This document shows, piece by piece, positions 1 to 5,228 of a DNA stretch of 5,831 bases. How positions within the stretch are numbered: the stretch's first letter is position 1; each line of letters starts with the position of its first letter. The notes under the pieces were generated by a model. The model was not told the origin of the DNA. It worked only from the letters and a program-made list of their open reading frames with translations, and searched no databases. The translations under genes and the position numbers were made by a program. The stretch is from Propionibacteriaceae bacterium (GTDB taxonomy: Bacteria > Actinomycetota > Actinomycetes > Propionibacteriales > Propionibacteriaceae): positions 1 through 5,831 of the forward strand of contig DAIEHO010000130.1 in NCBI GenBank assembly GCA_027353565.1, read 5' to 3'.

Positions 1-336
1 TACGACATCGACGACCGCCGCGTGCGTACCGCGATGCTCATGTGCCTGCTCGGCGACGACGAGCTTCGCAAGCAGATCGCGTCCGGCCGTCTCCCGACGA
101 GCCCCATGGCCGTCGCGACTGCGCCGGTCTCCGACTCCGACCTCGACCTCAAGGTCGCGGAGCGGATCGTGGCGGACGTCCTGACGAATGTGGGAGGCAA
201 GCGCCTCAGCTCCCTCGTCGGCCGCAAGATCCCGCTGATCGGTGGTGGCGTCGGCGCGGTCTACGACGGGTACGGGACCCATGTCATCGGCCAGTGCGCC
301 AAGTCCCAGCTGCCGACGCGGCGGCGCACGAGCTAG
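1..336 (+). CDS. EcsC-family protein, C-terminal part (5' end outside window)
   Basis: The reading frame is open from base 1 and ends at TAG 334-336, leaving 111 residues of a longer protein. Two blocks resemble the EcsC family: the opening YDIDDRRVRTAMLMCLLG, which matches the family's 'Y-D-rich turn followed by an A-L-LLG helix' element, and a glycine-rich block near the end (IPLIGGGVGAVYDGY) followed by a short helix and a basic tail (PTRRRTS). EcsC proteins are named after a gene beside the Bacillus EcsAB ABC transporter, but their biochemical function is not established. The glycine-rich stretch could pack as a hydrophobic or membrane-associated helix pair, which is an inference. The true start lies upstream; the ATG and GTG codons inside the window are internal. 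The gene converges on the HAD gene at 449. Family assignment is from memory of the pattern and is fairly likely. Confidence 0.72.
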   Translation, partial: YDIDDRRVRTAMLMCLLGDDELRKQIASGRLPTSPMAVATAPVSDSDLDLKVAERIVADVLTNVGGKRLSSLVGRKIPLIGGGVGAVYDGYGTHVIGQCAKSQLPTRRRTS

Positions 337-358
337 GACACCGCGCGGCGAGGGCGAC

Positions 359-432
359 CTGGTCGCTGGTGCCGGTGGCCCGCCCGGCCGAGCGTGCCCC
401 TGGGAGAGCCTTCGCCCCTGCCACGCGACCAG
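359..432. terminator. Possible bidirectional terminator or inverted repeat between convergent genes
   Basis: Two genes converge on a 112-bp gap. CTGGTCGC at 359-366 is the exact reverse complement of GCGACCAG at 425-432. The overlapping pair CGCTGG 364-369 and CCAGCG 429-434 offers an alternative pairing. A smaller hairpin, GCCGG 371-375 with CCGGC 384-388, lies inside the loop. There is no T tract. The position fits transcription termination from both sides, but the long loop and the high GC content make chance pairing plausible. Confidence 0.3.
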
Positions 433-448
433 CGTCTGGCAGGACCCG

Positions 449-1123
449 TCATGACAGCAGGTGTCGAAGGTCCGAGACGACCGGAGCCGGGGACGTACCG
501 GCGTGCCCGCGGTTGAACCACACCGCCCTGAGGCCCGCGAGCATCGCGCCCTCGACGTCGTTGGTGAGGTCGTCGCCGACCATGACGGTACGAGGAGGGG
601 CTGAGCCCAGCTCCGAACAGGCGGCCTCGTACGCCCGCACGTCCGGCTTGGGTGCCGGCAGCTCGGAGGACGCGAACAGGGCCACGTCGCCCAGCCCGAG
701 GACACGCAGCTTGCGTGCCTGGAGCTCGACCTGGCCGTTGGTCAGGACACCGACGGGCATCCGCGCCGCAAGCGCCGTCACGGTCTCCACGGCTCCCGGG
801 ACGGGCGACCACGCGGCCTGGGTGTGGGCGAAGTACGCGGCGAAAGCACGGTCAAGATCCTCGTCGGCCGCCCTGCTGAGATGCGGCCAGAAGGCCCTCA
901 GCCGCGCCCGGCGCTGCTCGTCGAACGACACCTCACCGGCCGAGTAGCGGCGGAAGTGGCGCTCCTCCAGCTCCCGCCAGACTCGTACCGCATCACCGGG
1001 GTGGCGGGTCGCGTCGACCTCCTGCACCCAGGCCCGGATGCCGGTGTCGCGCGCCGTCGCGTAGTCGAGAAGCGTGTCGTCGAGGTCGAACAGGACCGCG
1101 TCCGCGCCGTCGAGCAGCCCCAT
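449..1123 (-). CDS. HAD-superfamily phosphatase/hydrolase (YjjG-like type)
   Basis: The product has 224 residues, the normal length for a HAD phosphatase with an alpha-helical C1 cap. All four catalytic motifs are present. Motif I is FDLDDT, with nucleophile D13 and general acid/base D15. Motif II is LTNG, with T128 and N129. Motif III is the lysine in PKPD, K159. Motif IV is GDDLTND, with D184, D185 and D189 as likely Mg2+ ligands. Residues about 20-105 are helical and Trp/Arg rich, and form the cap that sets substrate choice. Family members hydrolyse phosphate monoesters such as nucleoside monophosphates or sugar phosphates; the substrate here cannot be read from sequence. The ATG at 1123 lies 8 residues before motif I and 7 nt after the lhgO stop codon, with no strong ribosome site, so translation is probably coupled to lhgO. 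It is the second gene of that unit. Confidence 0.88.
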   Translation of the reverse strand: MGLLDGADAVLFDLDDTLLDYATARDTGIRAWVQEVDATRHPGDAVRVWRELEERHFRRYSAGEVSFDEQRRARLRAFWPHLSRAADEDLDRAFAAYFAHTQAAWSPVPGAVETVTALAARMPVGVLTNGQVELQARKLRVLGLGDVALFASSELPAPKPDVRAYEAACSELGSAPPRTVMVGDDLTNDVEGAMLAGLRAVWFNRGHAGTSPAPVVSDLRHLLS

Positions 1124-1130
1124 CGCCGGG

Positions 1131-2318
1131 TCAGGCCGCCCGCGACTGCTCGATGATCGCTGCGGCGATCTCGAGGGACGCGGTCGCGGCCGGGGACGGT
1201 GCGTTGAGAACGTGGACCTGCCTCGGGGCGTACTGGATGATGAAGTCGTCGGCGAGCGAGCCGTCCGGGCGGATCGCCTGAGCCCGGACCCCACTGCCAC
1301 TAGGGACGATGTCTTTGGCTCGTACAGACGGCACGAGCCGGGCGAGCGACGCGGCGAACAGTGTCCGCGACGCGGAGCGCGCCATTTCGTGGGCGCCGTT
1401 GCCGAGGTTGTGGCTCGCCATCTTGAGGAAGCCCGGATAGCTGACGGCGTCCCAGACGTCGCGCGGCACGATGTCGCGCCAGCGGTAACCCTCGCGGGCG
1501 AACGCGAACACGGCGTTCGGTCCGGCATGCACGGAGCCGTCGACCATCTTCGTGAAGTGGACGCCGAGGAACGGCAGGTCTGGATCCGGTACGGGGTAGA
1601 TGAGCTTGTTGACGAGGTAGCGCTTGTCGGCGGCGAGCTCGAAGTACTCGCCACGGAACGGCACGATGCGCACCTGCGGCTCGAGTCCGGCCAGACGGGC
1701 GACCCGGTCCGACTGGAGCCCGGCACAGTTGATCATGATGTCGCTCGTCACCCGGCCCTTGTCGTGCTCGACGACAACACCGGTGGGCCCGCTGTGGATG
1801 GCGCGTACGGTCGAGCCCAGCACCAGCGTGGCACCGTTCTCGGCGGCCAGCCGGGCGTACGTCTCGGTCACCTGCGAGTAGTCGATGATGCCGGTCGAAT
1901 GGACCTGCAGGGCAGCGACCGCGTCGACGTACGGCTCGACCTCGCGCGCCTGCTCCGCCGAGATGAGCTCGCACGGCGTGCCGTTGGCCTGCCCCCGCTC
2001 GTACAGGGTCCGCAGCCCCGGCAGCTGGCTCGCCTCGGTCGCGACGATGAGCTTGCCGCACACGTCGTGGCGGATGCCGTTCTCCCGCGCGAACGCGACC
2101 ATGGACGCGTTGCCGGCCGTGCACATGGTCGCCTTGAGGGACCCGGGGCGGTAGTAGGGGCCCGCGTGGATCACACCCGAGTTGTGACCGGTCTGATGGG
2201 CGGCCCAGCGCGTCTCCTTCTCGACGACGGTCACCGCGACACCGCGCTGCGACAGCCTGTACGCGACTGCCAGCCCCACGATTCCGCCGCCGACCACGGT
2301 GGCGCTCGAGTAGTCCAC
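1131..2318 (-). CDS. lhgO: L-2-hydroxyglutarate oxidase, FAD-dependent
   Basis: This 395-residue flavoprotein belongs to the DAO/LhgO family, which oxidises L-2-hydroxyglutarate to 2-oxoglutarate and passes electrons to the respiratory chain or oxygen. The N-terminal dinucleotide-binding fold is clear: GGGIVG at residues 10-15 and E33 at the end of the second strand to hold the FAD ribose. HNSGVIHAG (45-53) is the signature flavin-contacting loop of this family. Near the C terminus, GSGVRAQAIRPDG (about 341-353) and NAPSPAATASL (372-382) match the conserved end of LhgO proteins and separate it from glycerol-3-phosphate dehydrogenases. The chosen start is GTG at 2318, because the fold begins right after it and GAGGAG sits 6 nt upstream. 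The frame stays open for 73 more codons upstream, but that part is low complexity and unlike the family. It is the first gene of a two-gene unit with the HAD phosphatase. The enzyme recycles a dead-end product of promiscuous dehydrogenases or feeds glutarate catabolism. Confidence 0.93.
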   Translation of the reverse strand: MDYSSATVVGGGIVGLAVAYRLSQRGVAVTVVEKETRWAAHQTGHNSGVIHAGPYYRPGSLKATMCTAGNASMVAFARENGIRHDVCGKLIVATEASQLPGLRTLYERGQANGTPCELISAEQAREVEPYVDAVAALQVHSTGIIDYSQVTETYARLAAENGATLVLGSTVRAIHSGPTGVVVEHDKGRVTSDIMINCAGLQSDRVARLAGLEPQVRIVPFRGEYFELAADKRYLVNKLIYPVPDPDLPFLGVHFTKMVDGSVHAGPNAVFAFAREGYRWRDIVPRDVWDAVSYPGFLKMASHNLGNGAHEMARSASRTLFAASLARLVPSVRAKDIVPSGSGVRAQAIRPDGSLADDFIIQYAPRQVHVLNAPSPAATASLEIAAAIIEQSRAA

Positions 2319-2324
2319 TCTTCG

Positions 2325-2330
2325 CTCCTC
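2325..2330 (-). promoter_or_regulatory. Shine-Dalgarno site of lhgO
   Basis: GAGGAG on the minus strand, 6 nt before the GTG at 2318. It decides the start of lhgO against the longer upstream frame, and is the only strong, correctly spaced ribosome site found in the window. Confidence 0.8.
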
Positions 2331-2343
2331 GGTTCTCACCGGC

Positions 2344-2349
2344 AGTTTA
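2344..2349 (-). promoter_or_regulatory. Possible -10 element for lhgO
   Basis: TAAACT on the minus strand fits the actinobacterial TANNNT pattern and lies 14 nt upstream of the GAGGAG site, which would give a short leader of roughly 19 nt. No good -35 hexamer is visible 16-19 nt upstream; the nearest, GCCACA at 18 nt, matches TTGACA at only three positions. Weak prediction. Confidence 0.3.
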
Positions 2350-2611
2350 GGGCGACCGGCGTGGCCCTGTGGCCGTCGGCCCGGCGCGGGTCCCGCGGGT
2401 GTCCGGATGTACGTCCGTGGTCTGATCAGCGTCGTCCGCACGGCTGAGATTGTGCCCTGGAAGTAGCGAGGCGCTGCCGGACGACGTACCGTTGACATCA
2501 CGGCGACACGAGCCGCGCGGGCGCAAGAACGGGCCACCTACCCGGATCTCCGCAGCGGGCGTGACGTTATGGCTTCGACCGGTCCATCCCCCGGCTCCCG
2601 GACGAAGCGCC
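2350..2611. other. Gene-free region between alr and lhgO
   Basis: No convincing gene was found here. Open frames on both strands run into or out of neighbouring genes and translate to Arg/Pro/Gly-rich sequence with no family resemblance. Visible items are an imperfect palindrome TGGTC-T-GATCA at 2418-2428 (containing the perfect 8-mer CTGATCAG at 2422-2429), a repeated GTCCG at 2401-2405 and 2413-2417, an isolated TTGACA at 2492-2497 on the plus strand with no matching -10, and a minus-strand CACAAT at 2449-2454. The stretch probably carries the promoter and regulation of lhgO. No tRNA-like fold was recognised. Confidence 0.5.
2418..2428. promoter_or_regulatory. Candidate operator palindrome upstream of lhgO
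   Basis: TGGTC-T-GATCA is an 11-bp palindrome with one mismatched pair. It resembles the TGGT-N-ACCA type of site bound by GntR/FadR-family regulators, which commonly control hydroxy-acid oxidase genes. It lies 100 bp upstream of the lhgO start codon. No regulator gene is present in the window, so this is only a candidate. Confidence 0.2.
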
Positions 2612-2644
2612 AGAGGGCCGAAACCCGACAGGGAACGGCCCTCT
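2612..2644 (-). terminator. Hairpin terminator downstream of alr
   Basis: AGAGGGCCG at 2612-2620 pairs perfectly with CGGCCCTCT at 2636-2644: a 9-bp stem with a 15-nt loop that has its own CCC/GGG pairing. On the alr strand the hairpin begins 13 nt after the stop codon. There is no T tract on the alr side, as is common for actinobacterial terminators. It separates alr from lhgO, which is on the same strand. Confidence 0.72.
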
Positions 2645-2657
2645 TGCACGTCCGGGC

Positions 2658-3773
2658 TCACTCGTAGAGCCGTGTCACCCGGGGGGTGATGAGGCAGGTC
2701 ACCTCATAGGGGATGCTGCCCATGACCGCCGCCAGATCGCTCGCCGTGATCTGCTCCGACCCCTGGACGCCGAGGGCCACGACCTCGTCGCCGACCGCGA
2801 CCTCGTCGTCGCCGGCGTCGACCATCGTCTGGTCCATGCAGACCCTGCCGACGACCGGGTAGCGGCGGCCGTGGATGAGCAGGTGACCGCGGTTGGAGTT
2901 GAGGCGGCTGAACCCGTCGGCGTACCCGATCGGCACGGTCACGACCGTGGTCTCCCTCGGAGCAGTCCAGGTGCGGCCGTAGCCGACCGTCTCGCCGGCA
3001 CGTACGCGCTTGACGAACGAGACGCGGCTGGCGAGCGTGAGCGCGGGACGGAGGTCGACGGTACGAGGGGTGGCCGGGTCCGGGTAGTGCCCGTACGCCA
3101 TGATCCCCGGGCGGACCATCGTGCCCCAGGAGTCGGGGTGCGCGAGCACTGCGCCGGAGTTGGCCGTGTGGACGTACGGCAGGACGCGGCCGATCGCGGC
3201 GGTGACCTCGTCGACCACAGCGCCGAACCTCACGAGCTGCGACGCCGTGAACTCGTCCTGGGCCGGCTCGTCGCTCGCCGGGAGGTGCGTGAAGATGCCG
3301 GTCAGGGCGAGGTGCCGCTGCCGGTCCGCGAGCACCGCGAGCGCCGCCGCCTGCTCCGGCTCAACGCCGATGCGCCGCATCCCGGTGTCGACCTTCAGGT
3401 GGACCTCGGCGGTGATGCCCTGCGAGGCGGCGGCGAGCTCGGCGGCGAGCACGGTCGCCTCGTCGACCACGGGGAGCACCAGCCCGGCACGGACGGCCTC
3501 GGCGACCTCGGCATCGAAGACATGGGAGAGCTTGAGGATCGGCAGGGTGATGCCGACCCGCCGCAGCTCCATCCCCTCGGGCACGGTCGCGACGCCCAAC
3601 CAGTCCGCCGCACCGGCGGCCTCCACGGCCCGCGCCACGGGGACCGCGCCGTGCCCGTACGCGTCGGCCTTGATCGCCAGCAGCACGGCCCGGTCGCCGA
3701 CACGGGCCCTCACGGCCCGGAGGTTGGCGATGATGTGGTCGAGGTGGACCCGCGCATGCGTCGCGTAGAGCAT
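2658..3773 (-). CDS. alr: Alanine racemase
   Basis: This 371-residue, fold type III PLP enzyme interconverts L- and D-alanine in the cytoplasm, supplying D-alanine for peptidoglycan. Catalytic residues are in place: PLP lysine K35 in IKADAYGHG (34-42), with Y39 beside it; K127 in LKVDTGMRRIG, the position that is carbamylated in the Geobacillus enzyme; R134, which tunes the PLP pyridine; the opposite catalytic base Y265 in GYGRTW (264-269), identical to the Geobacillus number; GYADGF (283-288); and the substrate loop GRVCMDQ (309-315) with M313 and D314. Length is typical and the protein is intact. The ATG at 3773 is the only possible start, because an in-frame TGA lies 18 nt upstream and K35 falls where expected. 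No well-placed ribosome site precedes it. Unlike many actinobacterial alr loci, no tsaE, tsaB or nnrE gene is next to it. A hairpin follows at once, so it is probably transcribed alone. Confidence 0.96.
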   Translation of the reverse strand: MLYATHARVHLDHIIANLRAVRARVGDRAVLLAIKADAYGHGAVPVARAVEAAGAADWLGVATVPEGMELRRVGITLPILKLSHVFDAEVAEAVRAGLVLPVVDEATVLAAELAAASQGITAEVHLKVDTGMRRIGVEPEQAAALAVLADRQRHLALTGIFTHLPASDEPAQDEFTASQLVRFGAVVDEVTAAIGRVLPYVHTANSGAVLAHPDSWGTMVRPGIMAYGHYPDPATPRTVDLRPALTLASRVSFVKRVRAGETVGYGRTWTAPRETTVVTVPIGYADGFSRLNSNRGHLLIHGRRYPVVGRVCMDQTMVDAGDDEVAVGDEVVALGVQGSEQITASDLAAVMGSIPYEVTCLITPRVTRLYE

Positions 3774-3780
3774 GAGGCCA

Positions 3781-3786
3781 TTTGTA
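3781..3786 (-). promoter_or_regulatory. Possible -10 element of alr (leaderless start)
   Basis: TACAAA on the minus strand matches TATAAT at four positions and ends 7 nt before the alr ATG, which would put the transcript start at or next to the A of ATG. No matching -35 lies 16-19 nt upstream. A TTGACT at 3814-3819 (minus strand) is 27 nt away and could instead pair with a poorer -10, GCTGAT, at a 17-nt spacing. Confidence 0.35.
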
Positions 3787-3831
3787 GTGCATCAGCGGCG
3801 GGTCCTCCGTCGGAGTCAAGCCGAGCGCCCG

Positions 3832-3837
3832 CACAAT
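3832..3837 (+). promoter_or_regulatory. Possible -10 element of the lipoprotein gene (leaderless start)
   Basis: CACAAT matches TATAAT at four positions and is followed by six bases and then the ATG at 3844. No recognisable Shine-Dalgarno sequence fits in that space, so the transcript may begin at the start codon. The -35 region is not recognisable. Confidence 0.35.
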
Positions 3838-3843
3838 GGGCCC

Positions 3844-4413
3844 ATGCGCGCCTTCCCCGCAGCACTCCTGGCCGTCGTCTCCACGGCGGCGCTCACCGCG
3901 TGCGCCACGAGCGCACCGCCCGGCGTCACCGTGGTGTCGCAGAGCGCCGAGCCCTCCCCGACGACGACGTGGAAGTCCGACGCGCCCGTCACCCTCCAGG
4001 TCGGGCAGGCCGCCGACCTCTCGCAGACCCGCGGGCTCGCGAAAGCCGTTGTCACGGTGGAGTCGATCACCGAGGGCGCGAAGTGCCTCTCCGGCGCCAC
4101 GAAGCCCAAGAACGGCCAGTTCATCGCGGTGAAGCTCAGTGCGACGAGGCTCGACACCTCCGAGGGGTTCGGGATGGCCGTGTACGACTGGGGCACGCTC
4201 GACGGTACGGGCATGGCCGTCCCCGGCAACGCGGGTCTGGTGACCGGCCTGTGCATCACCGATGGTACGGCGCTCAAGCTCGCCTGGGACGCATCGGGTC
4301 GCGCCGCGGGCACCATCCTGATCGATGCCCCGACCACGGTGACAGCGATCACCGCGACGAACACCATGGTCACCCCGAGCGTGACCGTCACGCTCGCGAT
4401 GCCCGCGCGCTGA
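3844..4413 (+). CDS. Putative secreted lipoprotein, possibly with a DUF4352/MPT63-like domain
   Basis: The 189-residue product starts with a type II signal peptide: a short basic start (M1 R2), a hydrophobic run (residues 4-17), and a lipobox L17-T18-A19-C20, so C20 should be lipidated and the protein anchored outside the membrane. A Ser/Thr/Pro-rich linker (21-48) follows. Residues about 49-186 look like a single beta-rich domain. The TKPKNGQFIAVKL block (86-98) resembles the 'kKGn-F-vV-v' core of DUF4352-type immunoglobulin-like domains found in many actinobacterial lipoproteins. C81 and C137 are the only cysteines in the mature domain and could form a disulfide. The frame is open upstream to 3772, but the ATG at 3844 places the signal peptide correctly. 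The function is unknown; a ligand-binding or cell-envelope role is only a guess. It is divergent from alr, 70 bp apart. Confidence 0.82.
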   Translation: MRAFPAALLAVVSTAALTACATSAPPGVTVVSQSAEPSPTTTWKSDAPVTLQVGQAADLSQTRGLAKAVVTVESITEGAKCLSGATKPKNGQFIAVKLSATRLDTSEGFGMAVYDWGTLDGTGMAVPGNAGLVTGLCITDGTALKLAWDASGRAAGTILIDAPTTVTAITATNTMVTPSVTVTLAMPAR

Positions 4414-4423
4414 CACCTGCCTT

Positions 4424-4439
4424 GGACCCATGGCGGTCC
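4424..4439. repeat. Small inverted repeat after the lipoprotein gene
   Basis: GGACC 4424-4428 and GGTCC 4435-4439 flank a 6-nt loop, 11 nt after the lipoprotein stop. It could act as a weak terminator, or it may be chance in GC-rich DNA. There is no T tract. Confidence 0.25.
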
Positions 4440-4453
4440 GCGGGGTGCTGGCC

Positions 4454-4459
4454 TAGCCT
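4454..4459 (+). promoter_or_regulatory. Likely -10 element of the PIG-L gene (leaderless start)
   Basis: TAGCCT fits the actinobacterial TANNNT -10 pattern and lies six bases before the ATG at 4466, so transcription should start at or beside the start codon. No Shine-Dalgarno sequence fits between them. No good -35 is seen; a TTGGAC at 4422-4427 is 26 nt away, which is too far. Confidence 0.5.
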
Positions 4460-4465
4460 GGCCCG

Positions 4466-5218
4466 ATGACAGAGCCCGTGGCGCCCCTTCCGCCCTTCAC
4501 CGAGAGCATCGAGCGCGTCCTGGTCGTCGTCGCGCATCCGGACGACGCCGAGTACGGCACGTCCGCGGCTGTCGCCACCTGGACCGCGTCGGGGGTCGAG
4601 GTCGCGTACCTGCTCCTGACAGCCGGAGAAGCCGGCATGCAGCGGCCGCCCGAGGAGGCCGGGCCCCTGCGCGCCGATGAGCAGCGCGACGCGTGCGCCG
4701 CGGTCGGTGTCACTCGGTTCTCCATCCTCGGCTTCCCCGACGGGACGCTGACCTACTCGCTGGAGCTGCGCGAGGCGATCGCACGGGAGATCCGCCGCTT
4801 CCGTCCGAACGTCGTGGTCAGCGGATCCGGCGAGCTGGTCGCGCCGTGGGGCTTCGACCACGCCGACCACCGCGCCGCCGGCCTGGCCACGATCGACGCC
4901 GTGCGGGACGCCGACAACCGCTGGGTGTTCCCCCAGCTCCTTCACGACGGGCTCGGGCCGTGGGGCGCGACCTGGTTGTTCGTCGTGGGGACCGGCCACC
5001 CGACGCACCACGTCGCGGTGTCCGAGGTCGGTCGGAACCGCGCGGTGGCCTCCCTCGCGGCCCACAAGGCCTATCTCGCGGACCTCCCGTGGCACCCCGC
5101 CCCGTCGGAGGTCGTCGACGGTGTCCTCGCGAACGGTGGCCGGGCGGCAGGTGTGGAACGGGCAGTCGTCTTCGACGTCCACACGCTCGTGGCTGACCAC
5201 GTCCCCGCCAGTCGGTAG
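4466..5218 (+). CDS. PIG-L/LmbE-family zinc-dependent deacetylase
   Basis: This 250-residue protein has the PIG-L (LmbE-like) Rossmann-type fold of enzymes that remove acetyl groups from N-acetyl sugars and their conjugates. AHPDDAE (23-29) gives zinc ligands H24 and D27 and the general base D26. HADH (132-135) is the second zinc motif, with H135 the expected third ligand by comparison with MshB. LTAGEAGM (51-58), R69-x-x-E72 and GFPDG (89-93) are further family landmarks. No signal peptide is seen, so it should be cytoplasmic. The ATG at 4466 leaves about 17 residues before the first strand and sits six bases after a TANNNT box. It is shorter than the mycothiol enzymes MshB and Mca (about 290-300 residues) and has HPDDAE rather than their HPDDE, so I would not call it either. 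The substrate is unknown, and the neighbours give no pathway clue. Confidence 0.9.
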   Translation: MTEPVAPLPPFTESIERVLVVVAHPDDAEYGTSAAVATWTASGVEVAYLLLTAGEAGMQRPPEEAGPLRADEQRDACAAVGVTRFSILGFPDGTLTYSLELREAIAREIRRFRPNVVVSGSGELVAPWGFDHADHRAAGLATIDAVRDADNRWVFPQLLHDGLGPWGATWLFVVGTGHPTHHVAVSEVGRNRAVASLAAHKAYLADLPWHPAPSEVVDGVLANGGRAAGVERAVVFDVHTLVADHVPASR

Positions 5219-5221
5219 TCT
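5193..5221 (+). promoter_or_regulatory. Likely promoter of the downstream HAD gene, overlapping the PIG-L stop codon
   Basis: CTGACC at 5193-5198 (four of six matches to TTGACA) and TAGTCT at 5216-5221 (TANNNT) are separated by exactly 17 nt. The first three bases of the -10 box are the TAG stop codon of the deacetylase gene. The box ends seven bases before the GTG at 5229, so the transcript would start at or next to that codon and be leaderless. Confidence 0.5.
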
Positions 5222-5228
5222 CGCTGCC

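Noticed and set aside
1074..2447. Plus-strand open frame of 457 codons opposite lhgO
   Set aside because: It is a shadow of the clear FAD oxidase on the other strand; low-complexity composition and no recognisable motif.
2492..2497. Perfect TTGACA on the plus strand as a promoter -35 box
   Set aside because: No -10-like hexamer lies 16-19 nt downstream, and no plus-strand gene follows.
2319..2537. 73-codon N-terminal extension of lhgO
   Set aside because: The extension is Arg/Pro-rich and unlike the family, whereas the GTG at 2318 has a well-placed GAGGAG and starts directly before the FAD-binding strand.
2347..2661. Small minus-strand gene (104 codons) between alr and lhgO
   Set aside because: It runs through the terminator hairpin, overlaps the alr stop, and has no domain, ribosome site or composition suggesting a protein.
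2871..4469. Plus-strand open frame of 532 codons opposite alr and across the lipoprotein gene
   Set aside because: Its translation is Arg/Gly/His/Asp rich with no family resemblance, it covers two well-supported genes in other frames, and long shadow frames are expected at this GC content.
4466..5218. Calling the deacetylase mshB (mycothiol synthesis)
   Set aside because: Only the general zinc-binding motifs are shared; length and the HPDDAE variant do not favour MshB, and there is no mycothiol context.
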